A DNA stretch of 5,648 nt from Chlamydiia bacterium. Its GTDB lineage: Bacteria > Chlamydiota > Chlamydiia > Chlamydiales > FEN-1388. Location: NCBI GenBank assembly GCA_028293095.1, contig JAQGPK010000005.1:1-5648 (forward strand), read 5' to 3'. The notes below the pieces were generated by a model. The model ran no database searches, was not told where the DNA came from, and was given only the letters and a program-made list of their open reading frames with translations. The position numbers and the translations under genes were made by a program. The first letter of the stretch is position 1; each line of letters opens with the position of its first letter. Shown here piece after piece: positions 5,379-5,648 of this stretch.

Positions 5379-5536
5379 CTCCTAGTAAAGCTAATTGAAC
5401 TATCAGGTTTTTATTCATAGTGCACGATTTTGAAGGTAGCGCGTAGAGGGTTAAAAAACAAGAAGGTTGGCTTCTGCTTTACAAAATATAGGGCAAAACG
5501 CATTGTGCGGAAGATTGTTTACACAGAGGAAAGAGC
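5379..5536. other. Divergent intergenic region
   Basis: This 158-bp gap separates the leftward peptidase gene from the rightward membrane-protein gene and should hold both promoters. I see TATAGG at 5487-5492 as a weak plus-strand -10 without a well-spaced -35. There is also a short dyad, CGCA-TTG-TGCG, at 5499-5509 that could be an operator or chance. No convincing promoter was found for the peptidase, and no RNA gene is recognisable. Confidence 0.4.
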
Positions 5537-5648
5537 ATGGACTTTGCGGTCATTGGTCATTTGATATGGATGAATATACTATTGCTTACGGGCCTAATGG
5601 GTGTAAGTTTGCTCTATTATTTTTTCCGAAGAAATGGAGCTATACTAG
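5537..5648 (+). CDS. Unidentified membrane protein, N-terminal fragment (cut by window edge)
   Basis: An ATG at 5537-5539 preceded by AGAGGA (six-base spacing) opens 37 residues that run to the window edge without a stop. Residues 2-29 are strongly hydrophobic (VIGHLIWMNILLLTGLMGVSLLYYF is the core, split here as residues 5-17 and 18-29), followed by Phe-Arg-Arg-Asn. This is a membrane helix with a positive cytoplasmic side, so the N-terminus probably faces the periplasm. I do not recognise the family. The SD and unbroken frame make a real gene likely. Confidence 0.6.
   Translation, partial: MDFAVIGHLIWMNILLLTGLMGVSLLYYFFRRNGAIL

Noticed and set aside
5462..5475. Short inverted repeat AGAAG-GTTGG-CTTCT in the right intergenic region
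   Set aside because: A five-bp stem with no T-run on either side is expected by chance and explains nothing nearby.
1..5648. CRISPR arrays, insertion sequences, tRNA or rRNA genes, phage attachment sites
   Set aside because: No regularly spaced repeats, transposase motifs, terminal inverted repeats or cloverleaf-like sequences were seen on either strand.

Overview
The window is ordinary-density bacterial DNA, moderately A+T-rich by eye, with short intergenic gaps and Shine-Dalgarno (SD) sites before most starts. Two proteins carry Sec-type signal peptides (an exported carbonic anhydrase and an exported S10 peptidase), and four encode or begin with membrane segments. This points to a Gram-negative organism with a periplasm. 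The mix would fit a host-associated lineage such as environmental Chlamydiae or Legionellales, but there is no rRNA or marker gene here, so that placement is a guess.

Layout from left to right. (1) Bases 1-757, minus strand: a three-gene run reading leftwards, with a short CsaA-like tRNA-binding protein, a DUF1653 protein and the N-terminus of a DNA photolyase cut off by the window edge. (2) Bases 758-906: a divergent intergenic region. (3) Bases 907-2265, plus strand: a two-gene operon with an exported beta-class carbonic anhydrase and, 3 bp later, an eight-helix membrane protein that lines up with the ZIP metal-transporter fold but lacks most of the usual metal ligands. (4) Bases 2248-3243, minus strand, convergent and overlapping by 18 bp: an HdeD-family membrane protein followed by a small two-helix, pore-loop channel-like protein whose filter reads GMG instead of GYG. 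A hairpin sits between these two genes. (5) Bases 3382-3813, plus strand: a Nudix hydrolase behind a perfect TATAAT. (6) Bases 3837-5372, minus strand: a secreted S10 serine carboxypeptidase-like protein with an intact catalytic triad. (7) Bases 5537-5648, plus strand: the start of an unidentified membrane protein, cut by the right edge.

The most interesting part is 907-3243. Four consecutive envelope genes (exported carbonic anhydrase, degenerate ZIP-like protein, atypical pore-loop protein, HdeD-like protein) all plausibly concern CO2/bicarbonate, ions or acid stress. The tight carbonic anhydrase/ZIP-like pairing suggests a bicarbonate- or metal-linked module, but this is inference from context. 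The remaining genes look like standard housekeeping or accessory functions.
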